From contig JAGEMR010000032.1 of the NCBI GenBank assembly GCA_021030915.1, positions 62,001-126,000 on the forward strand: DNA of 64,000 nucleotides, given 5' to 3'. A program made the translations under genes and the position numbers. Positions 11,928-24,400 of this stretch are shown piece after piece (the stretch's first letter is position 1; each line of letters opens with the position of its first letter). The notes beneath the pieces are model-generated. The model made no database searches, was not told where the DNA came from, and was given only the letters and a program-made list of their open reading frames with translations. Source of the stretch: Astrothelium macrocarpum (Eukaryota > Ascomycota > Dothideomycetes > Trypetheliales > Trypetheliaceae).

Positions 11928-12784
11928 GAGCTTTGATCTTCAGCCCCGTAGTAAATGGCGCAACGGATAGAGGTGGGCAACGATTGAAGCTAAGACAGCA
12001 TTGGGAAATTATTATGACGCCTTTCACCGCCTTTCAATGTCTTGAGCCTAAAATATGACCTAATTAGTGCCTGTTTACCTTGGAAAGGAATGGAATCCGC
12101 CGAAAAAGACCCTGATGGCAAATAATTTCGCTGGCTTCTCACGATCTACAGTGCAAATAAAGCTTTGAAGGTCACTTATTCCTCAGATACTCGTAGCTGA
12201 GATGCAGCTTGTGCGCTGCCAAATTTCAGAACATCTTTCAGCCAGATTAGAAAAAACCTAGATTACATTTCGACCAGGCACAACAATCCGGTGAGACAAA
12301 TGATAGTGTATTTGGTCATGCTTTTGGCCAATTAGAGGGCTTTTTGTACAAGGCTTGATAATCCTCGATAGAAATTGTGGCGTCAGATGTCGTCAATCTG
12401 ACCGCCTGTAAGGCTCAAAAGGCCAGTTGAAATTTGTTTTGCGTCTGACACTTGTCAAGGGATCGCTCTGTAGCATTTGAGAGGTAGGAAAAATCGTCTA
12501 AAGCCTCTATTCGAATAACAATCGAATATCATGAAAGAGTTACGAGAATAATGATCAATCGATATTAACATTTGCCTCAAACTTTAGTTAACTTGCTGTT
12601 TTATTTTTTGCGCGTGAATAAGCCTTCGTGTATCACAAATCCTACACTTTCTGTTCTTACATCGTACAAGTCCAGACTTTCCTAACAGACGAACCACCTT
12701 GTTAAACATGTAATAATACCAAATTAGGAAACCCCCCATATTTACGTCCGCGACATTTCACACGAAAATAGACAACATATCACC
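11928..12784. other. bidirectional promoter region
   Basis: 857 bp between MTO1 (minus) and the monooxygenase gene (plus). It is AT-richer than its neighbours and holds no open frame worth calling. Both promoters must lie here. Confidence 0.5.
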
Positions 12785-14466
12785 ATGACCACCACCTCTC
12801 CGCCTCTTGACGTCCTTATCCTTGGAACCGGCTTCTCTGGTATTTACCTTCTTCATCGCCTCCTCAACCTCTCTTACAACGTCCTCGCCCTCGATGGCTC
12901 TTCTTCCTTTGGCGGGGTCTGGAACGAGAACACATATCCCGGAGCCTCTGTTGATATTCAGGTACCGGAATACCAGCTCTCGTTTCCCGAACTCTATGAC
13001 TGGACCTGGACCGAGCGATTCCCCCGGCGTGAAGAACTGCAGGCATATTTTCAGTTTTGCAACAAGAAATTGGGAAAGAAAGGTGATGAGGGATTAGCTA
13101 AGCACTGCCGTTTTGGGACGTGGGTCGAAAAGGCGACGTGGGACGAAGAAGGGAGCATGTGGGAGGTAAAGGCGAGAGATGGAAGGTCGTGGAAAGCGAG
13201 GTGGCTCTTGTTGTGCATTGGGTATGCAGCGAAGCCATTCGTGCCGGATTTGCCAGGATTGGAGGAGTTTGAAGGTGTAGTGAGGCATACGGGAAAGTGG
13301 GAGGAAAGGGGCACTCCAGCTATTGAGGGAAAGAAAGTGGGAGTTGTAGGCACAGGAGCAAGTGGTGTGCAAATCATCCAGACCATTGCGCCAGTGGTGG
13401 AGAGCTTAGTGAGCAACATCTCAATCCTTCCCAAACACAGAAGATCCTGATATGCAAAAAGACAGTATTCCAACAAACTCCCGCCCTCGCTTTACCCATG
13501 GGCCAGCAACCCTTCGACACCACCTTCAACTCCCTCTCCTCCTCGGAAAAAGCCGCCTTCTTCGCCAACCGCAAAACCATCTTCGACGGCTCCTCCGGCG
13601 GACCTATGATCCCACGTCCCGCCAAAGACGACACCCCCTCGCAACGCCAGCAAGAATTCGACCGCCTCTGGTCGCTTGGCGGCCTGTCGTTCTGGACGTC
13701 CAACTACATGGACATGTACACCGACACCACGTCCAACCGCCACCTCTACGACTACTGGCGCTCGCGCGTACGCTCGCGTATCTCCAACCCGACCACCGCC
13801 ACGCTCCTCGCACCAGACTCGCCTCCCTACGCCTTCGGCACCAAGCGCGTGCCGCTCGAGCAAAGCTACTTCGACGCGTTCAATCAGCCCTTCACGCACC
13901 TCGTCGACCTGCGCACCGACCCCATCGCGCACTGCACACGCACGGGGATCGCGCTCGCGTCGGGCGCGCACCACGACCTCGACGTGCTGGTCTTCGCGAC
14001 GGGGTTCGACGTCAACGCGCGCCCGCTCGCGATCCGCGGCTGCGACGGGCGGTTGTTGTCGGAGGACTGGGAGCAAGCGGGCGGGACGCAGACGTATCTC
14101 GGCCTGGCGACGCAGGGGTTTCCGAATCTGCTGGTGGCGTATGGACCGCAGTCCCCCAGCGGGACGTGCAATGGTGCTGTGTCGGCGGAGGTGCAGGGGG
14201 ATTGGATAGTGGGCCTGCTGGAGGCGATGAGGGAGCGGGGAAGGACGCGGGTGGAGGCCAGGAGGGAGGCGCAGGAGGGGTGGAGCGCGCATGCGAGGGG
14301 GGTGTTGAAGGGGACGCTGTTTGAGGGGACGAAGAGCTATTATTGGGGGGAGAATGTGCCGGGGAAGAGGCGGGAGTTGGTGTATTATTTTGGGGGCTTG
14401 CCGACTTATTTGGAGAAGTTGGGGGAGGAAGAGAGGGAAGGTTATAAGGGATTCGAAATTAGTTGA
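12785..14466 (+). CDS. flavin monooxygenase of Baeyer-Villiger type
   Basis: Two exons (12785-13408, 13462-14466) joined by a 53-nt GTGAGC...AAAAG intron give 542 residues. Visible motifs are the FAD-binding LGTGFSGI (residues 12-19), the Baeyer-Villiger fingerprint FxGxxxHxxxW as FEGVVRHTGKW near 161, and the NADPH-binding VGTGASGVQ near 188. FWTSNYMDMY and YGPQSPSG segments resemble the later half of cyclohexanone/phenylacetone monooxygenases. The enzyme should insert oxygen into a ketone or oxidise a heteroatom using FAD and NADPH; substrate unknown. No secondary-metabolism genes adjoin it. Base composition is extreme: two C-to-G skew flips in one gene. The final 156 bp separate it from convergent CRD1. 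Confidence 0.9.
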
Positions 14467-14622
14467 GGGAAATGGTGGGGAGTTGGAGTGTGATAGAATG
14501 ATTATTATTAAGATGGTGTGGAATTGGGGTCACGTTTTGTTTGTCTTCAGTGTTTGGTTTGATAGACTTGCATGCTTGGTTACGCAAATCCACTCCTATC
14601 GTACACGTCTTGATTCCCCATC

Positions 14623-15865
14623 TTACCCCTGTTCCTCATTTGACTCTGGATTCGGCTTTTGCAGCGGATTTATAGCCAGCCAAGCTGCTAACGCAAAACA
14701 AGATGCAAAGCTCACACCAATCACAGCTCGACCCCTCCGACCTTGTTTTTTCTTGAGTTCTTCGTCGTGACCCAAAATCTTGACGGCGTCTTTGAGAAAT
14801 GCATAACTCATTCCACTCCATGCTGTGGTGGCTGCGACCAGAATTTGAAATGCCATCATTGCAGTACCAATATCTGCTCCCTCAAGAACGGAAAGGAGAC
14901 CGCCGAGGTGCACGTGATGACCATCACTGCTGACAAGAGGAAGTGCGGTCGTTGCGCCAAGAAGTATTAATTGAAGAAAAGTGTTGTATTTGCTGACAGT
15001 TGTGGGGTGAACCTCGGCGGACGGAAGAGAAAAGTCCCAATATCGCGAAAAAGTTTTTGGAACTGGAAGAGAGGCATAACGATAATAGATTGCAGCAATT
15101 GCAAGGGAAGCATCTCGGCCTAGAATAAGAACCGCAAGATATACTAAGAGTATTAGCCTCTCCTAGAATGCATTGTTCAAGTCTTCCAAACTTACGTGGT
15201 ATGGCTGCTTTGGCAGCCAGGCAAACCGTGAGGATAAACATTAAAGCCTTGTCAGCCATCGGATCAATAACACTTCCAACAACTGTCTGCAGCTTCCAAT
15301 GTCTCGCAATATATCCATCAACGAGATCAGTCATACCAGCATAGGCGAAAAGTCCAACGGCCCAAGTATGTTGATCATGTAAAACAAGATAACCGATAGC
15401 AGGCGCTGCTAGTAAACGGCTAAAGGTGAGAAGATTTGGCACGGTGTAGATGTTTTCGTGAGGCGTGAGGTTTGCCAATCTTGACTGCACCTGTTCGCGG
15501 AGCTTCCGTGTTGATTCGACAAGCTTTGGGCGAGGTTTCTTGTCCTTTTCATCTCTATTCTTTTCCGATGCCATGTGTCGCCTTTGACAGCTCCAACACA
15601 AGCCATTCAACCTTGTCCGCACGGCAAAACTTCCATATTGTGTTTCAAAGGGTCGCACAACTCCAGATCTCTGGAAAATCACCCCACAGCCAGCGTTATG
15701 GTGTCTTGCAGCTCTCTGCCTCCCCAGTAAATGCCGCTCCCAAACTCTCCACCCCCATGCTGAGCTACCAAGAAGAACGCCACTCAAGGAATAAGAGATT
15801 GTTGGAGCAGCGAGACTCACCTTGGGCTTCGAAAACCACAAGGCTGTCCTCGCTCTGCCCGTCAT
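14623..15865 (-). CDS. CRD1: cardiolipin synthase CRD1
   Basis: Exons 15196-15865 and 14623-15143, split by a 52-nt intron, give up to 396 residues. A further in-frame 105-nt intron is likely near the start: a strong AAG|GTGAGT donor near 15832 and a GGCAG acceptor just before RAARHHNAG. That would leave 361. The N-terminus is basic and presequence-like. The CDP-alcohol phosphotransferase motif D-x2-DG-x2-AR-x8-G-x3-D-x3-D is complete (DLVDGYIAR...GSVIDPMAD). Exon 2 carries RYWDFSLPSAEV and SKYNTFLQL, which resemble eukaryotic cardiolipin synthases. The enzyme joins phosphatidylglycerol and CDP-diacylglycerol in the inner mitochondrial membrane. Hydrophobic segments and length fit. Confidence 0.9.
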
Positions 15866-18415
15866 TGCATCTCATCTTCTGTACCGTCGATGATGGACGT
15901 CGGTCGCGCGCACGTGCCTGCTCGTATCTCAACCGCAGTGCAACGCGACCATCACACACGCCGCCTGCAGTGGGAATCGACCGCGCGGCTAAACTAGTTC
16001 TTCATGGGCTAAGCGCCCGGAAGATCTGACTTACCGTCGACGGCCGAGGCATATGCATCCGACAAACTTTGCTCGCAACCTTGCCGAAGGGAGCGATGGT
16101 GATGGCTCACCCACGCAGGTCCAGCTTCATTACGAGCTGACGTAAAAATGGTCATCCAGACTCGGTAGACCGGAATGCGGCCGGAATGGAGGCTCGCGAC
16201 ACCTGCCTCCAAATTTGACCCGTATCTCTCACTAGTTGTGCCATTTCTCGATATTGGCTACCCATCCTTGTCTCATGCCACGCCCACGTCTTGCTTACAA
16301 TCGCATGTTTACGGGGCATCGATGCTTCGCAGCCTAGCCCGCCCGAGTCCGCGTGTGTCTCACGTTGATAATGAAGGAATGGACCCCCAAACGCTTCTGG
16401 GTGTCGGACCAAAACACCAAAAGGAGCAGGTCGAGGCCCCAGCCGTTTGGTCCAACGTTTTTTGATGCACCCAACCCGGTTACATATGGCTCGAGCCTAA
16501 AACGGGAACCTTGCGACGATCACCACTTATACTTTCGGTTGGGGAGATTGAATCTAACTCCAAAGGAGCGCGTGGAGGAACGAGTTCCTAGTCCAGGATT
16601 AGGAGACTTTTTTCATTCTGCTTTACAAACCTTGAAACCTTCTCGGGTTCAGTATTGAAGGCTCGCATGTGGAATAGACCATGTATGGAATATTCCGTCC
16701 AAAATGATCTGCAATAGTCGCCGAGCGCCCCCCAGCCAAAAATCCCAGCATCAGAGATAGGGTTTCGGCAATGGATCCGGTCCTATGGTCAATGTGTCTG
16801 AGGTGCGGAGATTGGCGTTCGCCGCGCTCGACAGATTCATGCACGCTTGGACGTCTTGGATAGACGTGACCAAGAAGAAATCATCAAGGTACGTATTGAA
16901 ATAATAGACAAGGTAAAGGCATGCGCTGCTGAAATTTTTCAAAACACCTTTCAGGCGCGTTAGACAAATACTACATGATCCATTTTCATAGCACGTCACT
17001 CGGCCGACGAATACTTGATGAAGGCTAGTGATCTCGAGCGGGACCGAAATAGGTGAACGAAGTCATAGCATCCTGGATCCAAACATGGGGCTCGGAAGAG
17101 AGCATTGATCAAGCCCCAGGTCTTGCAAGTACTGATCAAAAACCCCAGGCTCTCTTTCTCCGAACCCGCTGCACGCTAAATCATACGTCATGCGGCCGGA
17201 CCGAAATTATGCCATTGCTGTAGCGAACCTTTGCTAAAGCCTTTGGTCGTTTGTCATGCCGGCTAACGTCCTAGTTGACCACTGTTCGGCGGGAAAAACC
17301 AATTTCATGTGAGACCTTGGCGTACCGTTCCGAGTTCCGTCAAGTCGGCTTCAACTCTTCAAGCATTGTTTCTAAAATCATGCCCCATTGACAATTTCTC
17401 AAACACTCGAAAACTTGGCTGCTGGGCGCCAAATCGAAGCTTCCTGATTACAGGATTACTACCTTACCTTATACTGCCGAGATATTATATGCCAGGACAG
17501 GCATCTTTCTCCGCATCTCGCCGCTTGCGCGGCTGATCCCGTTACCCCAGCTAGTCTCTCGGCACGGGCCAACTCTCTTTTACAGCTTGTCAGGTCCATC
17601 AAGGAAACATGGGGCTTGGAGACCTGGGTAGGGGTAAGTCAGGACCGAGCTAGCCTGATCCTTGATTACGAACGGTGCCCAGCGGCTCCAGGGATTTTCC
17701 TTTGCGAAAGAGGTCCCTTTCCAAACTAGACCCGCTTTCTTTTCTGATCTTGGCAGTGGTCTGATCATGCCACTGCACAATCGCAATGTGTTTCAATATG
17801 ACAGCCACAAGCTATGACCATGCTGACAATACCAAGCGGCATGTGCATGTCTTGGATCCTGCCTACTACCAATCGAGAAAAAAAAAATCTGGTTGACATG
17901 TTCCATTTGAGGCAAACCCGCTCGGCTTGCTTTCCGCGCTCGCAACACTCCCTTCCCCACAATACCTTTCCTCTTTGCATCTTTTTTTCCTCGCTATCGC
18001 AACGCTAGTCCTTCTCACGAAGCAACCAACCCATCTGGTCACCTCGAACTCACCTGCGGCCCAAAGCTGCTGCAGAGGCAACGCTACTCTTTACTAGCAC
18101 CGCTCGAAGATCCTCCCGTCGTGCAACACCATGCAGCAGCCTAGGTACGCCTGCGGGGATGCCCACCATGCATTCCAAACAGCACCCATCACACATTCCG
18201 TCATTCTCTCCTTATCGCCTCTCCTTCTCTCTCTCTCTCTCGCGTCTCTCTCAACACGCGCCATCAGCACTTCCCTCCGCCTCCCCTTCCCCAACATTCC
18301 CAACCCGACCCCATTCACCCGTCTCAGCAGGGCCTGCCATGATCCCGTTTCAAACCCCCCCCTTTGCGGGATCGGGCCTATTGTGGAGGCGGGGCCGCCA
18401 CATCAGGTGATCAAG

Positions 18416-18457
18416 CCTCTGCCTCTGTCTCTCTGTCTCTCTGTCTCTCTCTCTCTC
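18416..18457. repeat. CT-rich microsatellite
   Basis: Interrupted (TC)n/(CTGT)n tract. A second pure CT run lies at about 18226-18252. Both are inside a C-rich block that turns into a G-rich block after about 18.6 kb. Confidence 0.8.
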
Positions 18458-19067
18458 ACTCCCCCGCGCCCTCCCGTCCCCCTCATCCCGGTCCCAAACG
18501 CATGGACAACGAAACTCGCCTCCCCCATAAACCACGATACCCCTAGTTTCCTGGCGCGCCTTCTCTCGCATTCCACCTCACTAAACAGCTAGACTTATTT
18601 CTTTGCTGCACAAGCAAGAGGAAAGGATACCCGCTCGCACAGAGATGGGGTCAGGGGTGGTGCTAATCGAACTAGGAGGTGCCCGGCGGTGATGCCGTGC
18701 ATTGCGGGTTTTGAGACCGCGTACCCCCCCGAGGGGTATTGTCCAGCTGGGCGCCCCTGCTCTACTCAAAGGGTGTAGCCGAAGTGGGCTGGGCTAGGCG
18801 GGCTGGCCAACCGAGCGGCTGGGTCCCCCTGGCTTCGGGTTCAACTCTATCGAGACCCTGTGGCGATCATTGTTTATTGAGGGACGGGAAACGGTACGTT
18901 GCTCGTTTGGGAATGTGGGCGGGGAGTGATGATTGGTGGTTTTGAGATGGAGGGGGATGAGAGGGGGACGGGATTGAAGCGAGTAGAATACCAAGTACAA
19001 CGTAGAGACCAAGTGACTGATTTGTTCTGAAATCTTTTTGCGCTTGTGCGCTTGAATTAAGAGTGAA

Positions 19068-19086
19068 TAGTAGTAGTAGTAGTAGC
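19068..19086. repeat. (AGT)n microsatellite
   Basis: About six tandem AGT units, followed 50 nt later by a short (AAT)n run. Intergenic. Confidence 0.8.
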
Positions 19087-19841
19087 ATTAGCTAAGAATA
19101 CAAAGAAAACGCATAATGATATCGTGCCTATGCTAATAATAATAATGGATAGTTGGGAAAAAGTCGACTCTTCTCGACAATTTGTGCGATCGCTACTTGC
19201 TTGCTGTGCTCAGACCAATTTTTTGCCCCAGACTCTTGGGGACTGCACCGTCTCTCAACCTGGTGATTGGGTTAAGAATAATAGACAGGACGCCAAGAAA
19301 TGCCACAAACTCCATACAGGTAAAAAAGGCCGCATAGCCATCATCTCCAAAAGAGACTCGATCAACGAATCTCTTTTCCAAGAAGGGCCCCAAATTGTTG
19401 CTTGTGAGACAGAAATGCACACCGTTTTTTTTTAATCCACTGTAAAAGGAATAGGTTCGCACCAAATTTTTCGTCCGTCGACTCGCTCGAGTTAATAATG
19501 CTCTATATAAAAAAGGAAAACACGAACGAAAAGTAAGCTCGTGAACTCGATTAGGACATTTCGCGGAAGCGCTGGGCAAACTTCCAGACCGAAAGGGGGG
19601 GGGAGCAAGGGCGGAAGAACCCGCATCCGAGACGTAGCGTAACCAGTCACCCCGCCAAAGTGAGGAGGCTGCTTGCTGTGGCTGTCCGCCAAAGGAATTC
19701 TTGGGTACATGTGGCGCCGCGCTTTTGAGGGTATCGAAACTGGAAAAATAAAAGGCCGCCCTATCGCTGTGGACAAAAAAGGAAAAAGACCCCGAACCGC
19801 TGCTTATGGTACTATGTGGTGGGGAGGATAGAGCGCCGTCG

Positions 19842-21431
19842 TTATAAGGTACCGCGACCTCCAAACCCGCTGTACTGGTCCCATGACGGCATGGCGTTGT
19901 TTGTTCTGTCGTAGTACAGCTCGTAGGACTCGTGTGGCTGTTGCTGCTGGAACCCGTCGGCACGGAACCCGCCATCGTCGCGCAAAATGGGCCCGGTGCC
20001 GTTGCTGAAGCTGCCGTAGGCGCTGTCGTGGCGCACGGAGTCGTGAGTATGGGGAAACGCTTCAGTCTTGATGTCGGGTATCGCGGCGCTCGATGCGTAG
20101 AGGCTGAAGCTGTTGTTCATGCCGTTTGACGTCGTAGTGGGAGTGATCGGGGAAAATTGCTGCTCCGAGGTTTGCGCGAGCAGAGCGGATCCGTGTTGGG
20201 AAATGGGATCCAAGGCTGCGGAGGTGGATGGGAGGTATCCAGATTCGCTTGTACGCTGCATGAGCATCGGTCGACTCTGCGGCGCGTGGTCTAGAGTTGA
20301 TGGTGGAACCGGTGTAAAGGTGTGATCTGCGCCTTGCGGCATCATGGAATGCCTTCGGTGCGCCAGGCCGTTTACTGGAGCTGGGATGACCGATGAGAAT
20401 TGCTGCTCGGCTGTTGTTGGGACAGAAGCTGTTCGGTGAAGTGGGACCGCTGTTGATGGGTAGGGCTCGTAACGACTTGATCGATTTGATGCATGGCGGG
20501 TTGACAGTTGTTGACTGCCATATCTTGGGTTGTGCTGAGTTTCCGGTTGTTGGAAGACAGAGATTTGCTGCTGCGCTGGCATCTGGAACTGGCTCATTGG
20601 TTGAGTTACGGGAAAGGTTTGCTGCATGAGATATCCCGACATGCCATATTGGGAGGGAAAAAGCGTCGAACCCCATGGTTGTTGACCAAAACAAAACTCC
20701 CTGCTGTCTGTGATTGGGGCTCTCCAGTTGAAGCTCACTAATTCATGTCGAAGGTCTAATCGATTAATGTTGGGATCCTGCGATGGCCTCTTTAATATTC
20801 CGCTCTTTGCATCTTCCAAAGTATAATAAGACACCAGATGATGTTGAACGCCATTGATTCGCACACTGGCTGTCTTCTTGACCAATCCACCTTGCTTGAA
20901 TGAATAAGTGTCGGTGAGAGAGCCAATATAATTTCGCTCCACGTCCCGCTCTGCGGAGTTTTGTCCTGTCACGGGTTGCACGGCAGGAGCTCCATCACTG
21001 GGATCATTCGACATACTACCGCTCGTAAAGCCTTCAGACGATCGACGAGAGCTGGGTGAAGAACGTTCAGGTGTTCGTTCTTCGGCAAAGTCTTGTTTTC
21101 CCTTTCTGCTTTTCTTTGCTTTCTTCTTGTCCTTTGGATCAATATTGTCGTTGACTTCCCGGTAGAGTAAATAGTTTCCAAGGATCCGGCTGGGGCTCCA
21201 GTTCTTCCCATCCGTCCATCTCTTGATGCCCGAGGCATTCTCTTCATAGATAAAGATAGCACCACTTCGAATGATTCCGTCTTTTTCTCTGTCCTGTGGT
21301 CTTCGTGGAATATGTGGTAGACGGCCTTGGAGACAAGCTTCAAAAAGATACATGGCATCTTGAGTTGAGTCGCAGTATCCGTGCCAAGTGGGACCAATTT
21401 CAGGAATAGCTGGATCTCGGTTGGTTGACAT
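19842..21431 (-). CDS. WOPR-domain transcription factor (Wor1/Ryp1/Sge1 type)
   Basis: One open frame of 529 codons. Residues 12-105 form the first WOPR box: TWHGYCDSTQDAMYLFEACL, PRRPQDRE, IFIYEENASGIKRWTDGKNW and SPSRILGNYLLYRE. The second box (about 165-245) has YIGSLTDTYSFKQGGLVKKT, HHLVSYYTLEDA and HELVSFNWRAP. The rest is Gln/Ser/Pro-rich and low complexity. The wording of box 1 (FIYEENASGIKRWTDG) fits the Wor1/Sge1 branch rather than Pac2, whose box usually reads differently. Members bind DNA through the paired boxes and control morphological switching, sporulation and pathogenicity genes. It sits alone between about 4 kb and 4.9 kb of non-coding DNA, as is known for C. albicans WOR1. 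Confidence 0.9.
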   Translation of the reverse strand: MSTNRDPAIPEIGPTWHGYCDSTQDAMYLFEACLQGRLPHIPRRPQDREKDGIIRSGAIFIYEENASGIKRWTDGKNWSPSRILGNYLLYREVNDNIDPKDKKKAKKSRKGKQDFAEERTPERSSPSSRRSSEGFTSGSMSNDPSDGAPAVQPVTGQNSAERDVERNYIGSLTDTYSFKQGGLVKKTASVRINGVQHHLVSYYTLEDAKSGILKRPSQDPNINRLDLRHELVSFNWRAPITDSREFCFGQQPWGSTLFPSQYGMSGYLMQQTFPVTQPMSQFQMPAQQQISVFQQPETQHNPRYGSQQLSTRHASNRSSRYEPYPSTAVPLHRTASVPTTAEQQFSSVIPAPVNGLAHRRHSMMPQGADHTFTPVPPSTLDHAPQSRPMLMQRTSESGYLPSTSAALDPISQHGSALLAQTSEQQFSPITPTTTSNGMNNSFSLYASSAAIPDIKTEAFPHTHDSVRHDSAYGSFSNGTGPILRDDGGFRADGFQQQQPHESYELYYDRTNNAMPSWDQYSGFGGRGTL

Positions 21432-24400
21432 GATGACGATTAGCAGGAAGAAAGTTTATCGATAATCGACTCAGAAAATGATGTAGGCTGATGATCAGGG
21501 TTGGTAATATTGACCTCGAGGGTCTTTGGATCAATAGGGTCGCACGAGTTTCCGATTGCTGGATCGCGAAGTCTCTTGTCCGATTTGGAATAAATTTACA
21601 GGCGATCCAGTAGAATAAGTGGATGGTTGAGCAGAGGTGGCGTGATGTCGTTGATGGTTTTGAGACGACCAAGGCGTTGAGAATTTCGCCGAAAGCAACC
21701 AATGCGAAAGTCTGACGGTTACGAGAGTTGAGCGTATGCAAACGTTCCACAAAAATCTCGTTCTCGCTCAAACAGTCTAGAAAAATTTAAGCTTTACGTT
21801 AGCTGGATCTTCGAGGGTCCAAAGTCTCAGATTTGAATTGAACGGTTGTTTCGAGATTCGCATAAGCAACGGCTGAAATCTTTGACGAGAAGGTTGACGA
21901 GAAATTTAGAAGAATAGAGAGATAGGTTTAAGAAGAGCGAGAGACCAGTCCTTGGCCCGTAGTCAGGGTGATGCGCAATGGTACCGAGCTTGTGAACCCC
22001 ACACTTTGGTTGAGGACATGAGACGATCGAACTCTGTGCTTACCAGTTTATGCGTCACCCACCACACGTAGGCAAAAGTTCAATAAAATGTCGTTGGGTC
22101 GATGACGGGAAAAAAATGGTGGGAAATATGATTGGCTGTAATCTGAATATCTGACAAAGACAGTCGCAATATTCGCTTATCACAAGGTAGCCAAAGGTCC
22201 TCGAAACCGACAGGTGTCGAGTTCAGAGTATGGGTAGGACGAGTAGTAGGAGGTTGATTTGTTAGTTCAACGTCAGTCAACAAGTGAAAGTAGTGGAGTA
22301 GTATCCGGAAGGTGATGCAAGATATACATCGGAAGCAGTTGACTACCCCGGACCCTCTGATCCTGTCAAGGCTTGATAGCGGCCAAACAATGATCCCTGA
22401 CCATGGGGAACTTCAGAACATTTCTTTGGAAGCAATGAGTGATTCGGCGTCGCAGTAGCGTGACAAAGGCTTGCCGCAAGAAGTCGTCCGATTTTGAGCC
22501 TGGGCGAATAACCCAGGCGCGGACCGACTGCGTCTGGAGAGCGCCTCAATCGAGAAGGGTAAGGTCAAGGTACAGGTCTCGGGCCGAACGACGCGCACGG
22601 TAGTCCGCCCAGGAGCTCTGGGGGTGATGCTGGCGCAGTGTGCAAGCATAAGAAAAAAGGGCAGGTATGCAGGGTCCCAGTATGATCGGGGATACAGCAA
22701 TGGTGTCCAATGCCAGGCCAATTTCGAGAGGGGAAGCCTGCAACGGCTTGCGAGCAGCGTACCAAGTCAACTGTGGGCCGGAATCGTTTGGTCAAGCATG
22801 GATACCTGACCAAGCATTAGAGAATGTGCAATGGGCCCCACGAGGCAGGCTTATGATGGTCGCTGGCGTGCCCGTCGAAACCAAGCACTTGGCCGGGGGG
22901 GAGGATGGATTGGAGGACAAATCGCAGGAGCGAGCCGTGGCCACCGGCAGGGCCATAAATTACAGCAAACTACGAGTGCCCCATGACATGAAGGCGCGCT
23001 GGCCAAAGCCATGTTTGAACGATAGGAAACCGATCACAGTTAGGATGGGGAGGAATTTTTTTTTGGCAACGGTACCCGCTCGTGTGCAATGCTGCGAGCT
23101 GCCGAGAGAAGATCGTAATCGGACAGCAGTCAGGGCCAGAAGGGTTAAGCAGCCACTCCGTCGAGCGATCCCGTCTTCGATGGGCTTGCGGTAAAGTGAC
23201 GAATCTTGGACGCCAAGCGGCGGCATAGAGGCGCCGTGGGTACGAGCTGCATGGATGAAGTGTCGAAGTGAAGGCAGTGGACAACGTCTCTGCTTGCCCT
23301 GGAATCCCGGCCCGCAGCCGCGAGACAAGCCTGACCCATGCCTCCTCCTCATCCAGCTGGGTTAGCCATTAGGGCTTTTGCAGGCCCTCGGCCCACCGCA
23401 TCCGGGGGCACTTGGGGCGTGTAAGATGGCCCATCGGCATGCTAGGGTTGGACAGATTCAGGCTGGCAGCCTGAGAGCACACACGATTGGGATCTCGAGG
23501 ATCCATCTCACAGCAACAGCGACTATGTACGTTCCGTCCTGCCCTCTTCCACACGGCCCTCATCTGTCGGCCTCTCCCCGGTGGAGGCACGCGCCTTCCG
23601 CCGTGGTGGCCCGGAGGTGGGCGGACAGCGCGAAGGCAAAGGCGAGCGCGTCTGTTTGCAGCAGGATCGGAAGCAGTGCAGCCGGCACGACGAGACAGCA
23701 TCCAAGCTACGGATTGATGATGATGTGACGAAGATGCAGCTGGTACTAGTGGATCTGCGGAAGCCGGTGGTCGCCAAAGACAGCAGATGAAAGTGCTGCA
23801 AGGATCCGCAGCTAGGGCCTGTTCTGGGCACTCCCGACTTGCTGCCCCTGTTGCTTGCCACTCGTTACGGCATCTTCCGCCCTCTGAGAGCCTCCTCATG
23901 CCTCCGCCTCTACTCGATCAGGCCACCATCCAAGCCAGCGCAACGAGTGGCGAGACTTTGGCCATGTGCTCTTGGGACACGAGGAGGGCCGATGTCGACG
24001 CCATGTCCACTTGACCGCCTTCCCTGCTCGTCAATCTACTCGGCGCTTGTCGATCTCGCTGGGCCCCCAGCATCAGCGGCGAGATGCATCCGTCAACACG
24101 ACTCGTGTCTACCACTGCCATCCGTGCTCATGTCCGCTCCCGCCGACGGAGAGGGCGATCATCCTTCCTGTCAACTTTTCCCAAACGTCTCGTCCAGCTG
24201 TACCAAAGGGGCAAGACCCTTACGAAACAGGCCCGAAAGGTCTTGCTGCTGTCAAAATCCTGGCTGTACATCGTTGCCGATCATCAGACTGCCGGCCGGC
24301 AGCTCGATTTTTTCATTTACGTCTCCATGCATGACATTTGCCTAGCCAACGTGACGCTCTCGATCGTCTTTGAACACCTTTTTTTGTTTTCAATCCCACC

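Larger units (their letters stand above)
15866..19841. other. large intergenic region between CRD1 promoter and WOPR gene 3' end
   Basis: Nearly 4 kb without a supportable gene on either strand; all open frames are short, overlapping and featureless. It holds CT-rich simple repeats near 18.2-18.46 kb, a G-rich stretch at 18.64-18.97 kb and an (AGT)n run near 19.07 kb. Part may be 3' untranslated sequence of the WOPR gene. Confidence 0.5.

Noticed and set aside
13492..14292. 266-codon minus-strand open frame
   Set aside because: Antisense to the monooxygenase in its GC-rich, skewed part, where stop codons are rare; residues are Arg/Pro/Gly-rich filler.
18131..18592. 153-codon + strand open frame through the CT-rich tract
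   Set aside because: Composition is driven by the microsatellite (Ser/Leu/Pro); no start context or family feature.
22667..24345. Open frames of 168-176 codons upstream of the WOPR gene
   Set aside because: Mutually overlapping on both strands, Arg/Ser/Pro-rich, without conserved-looking blocks or start context.
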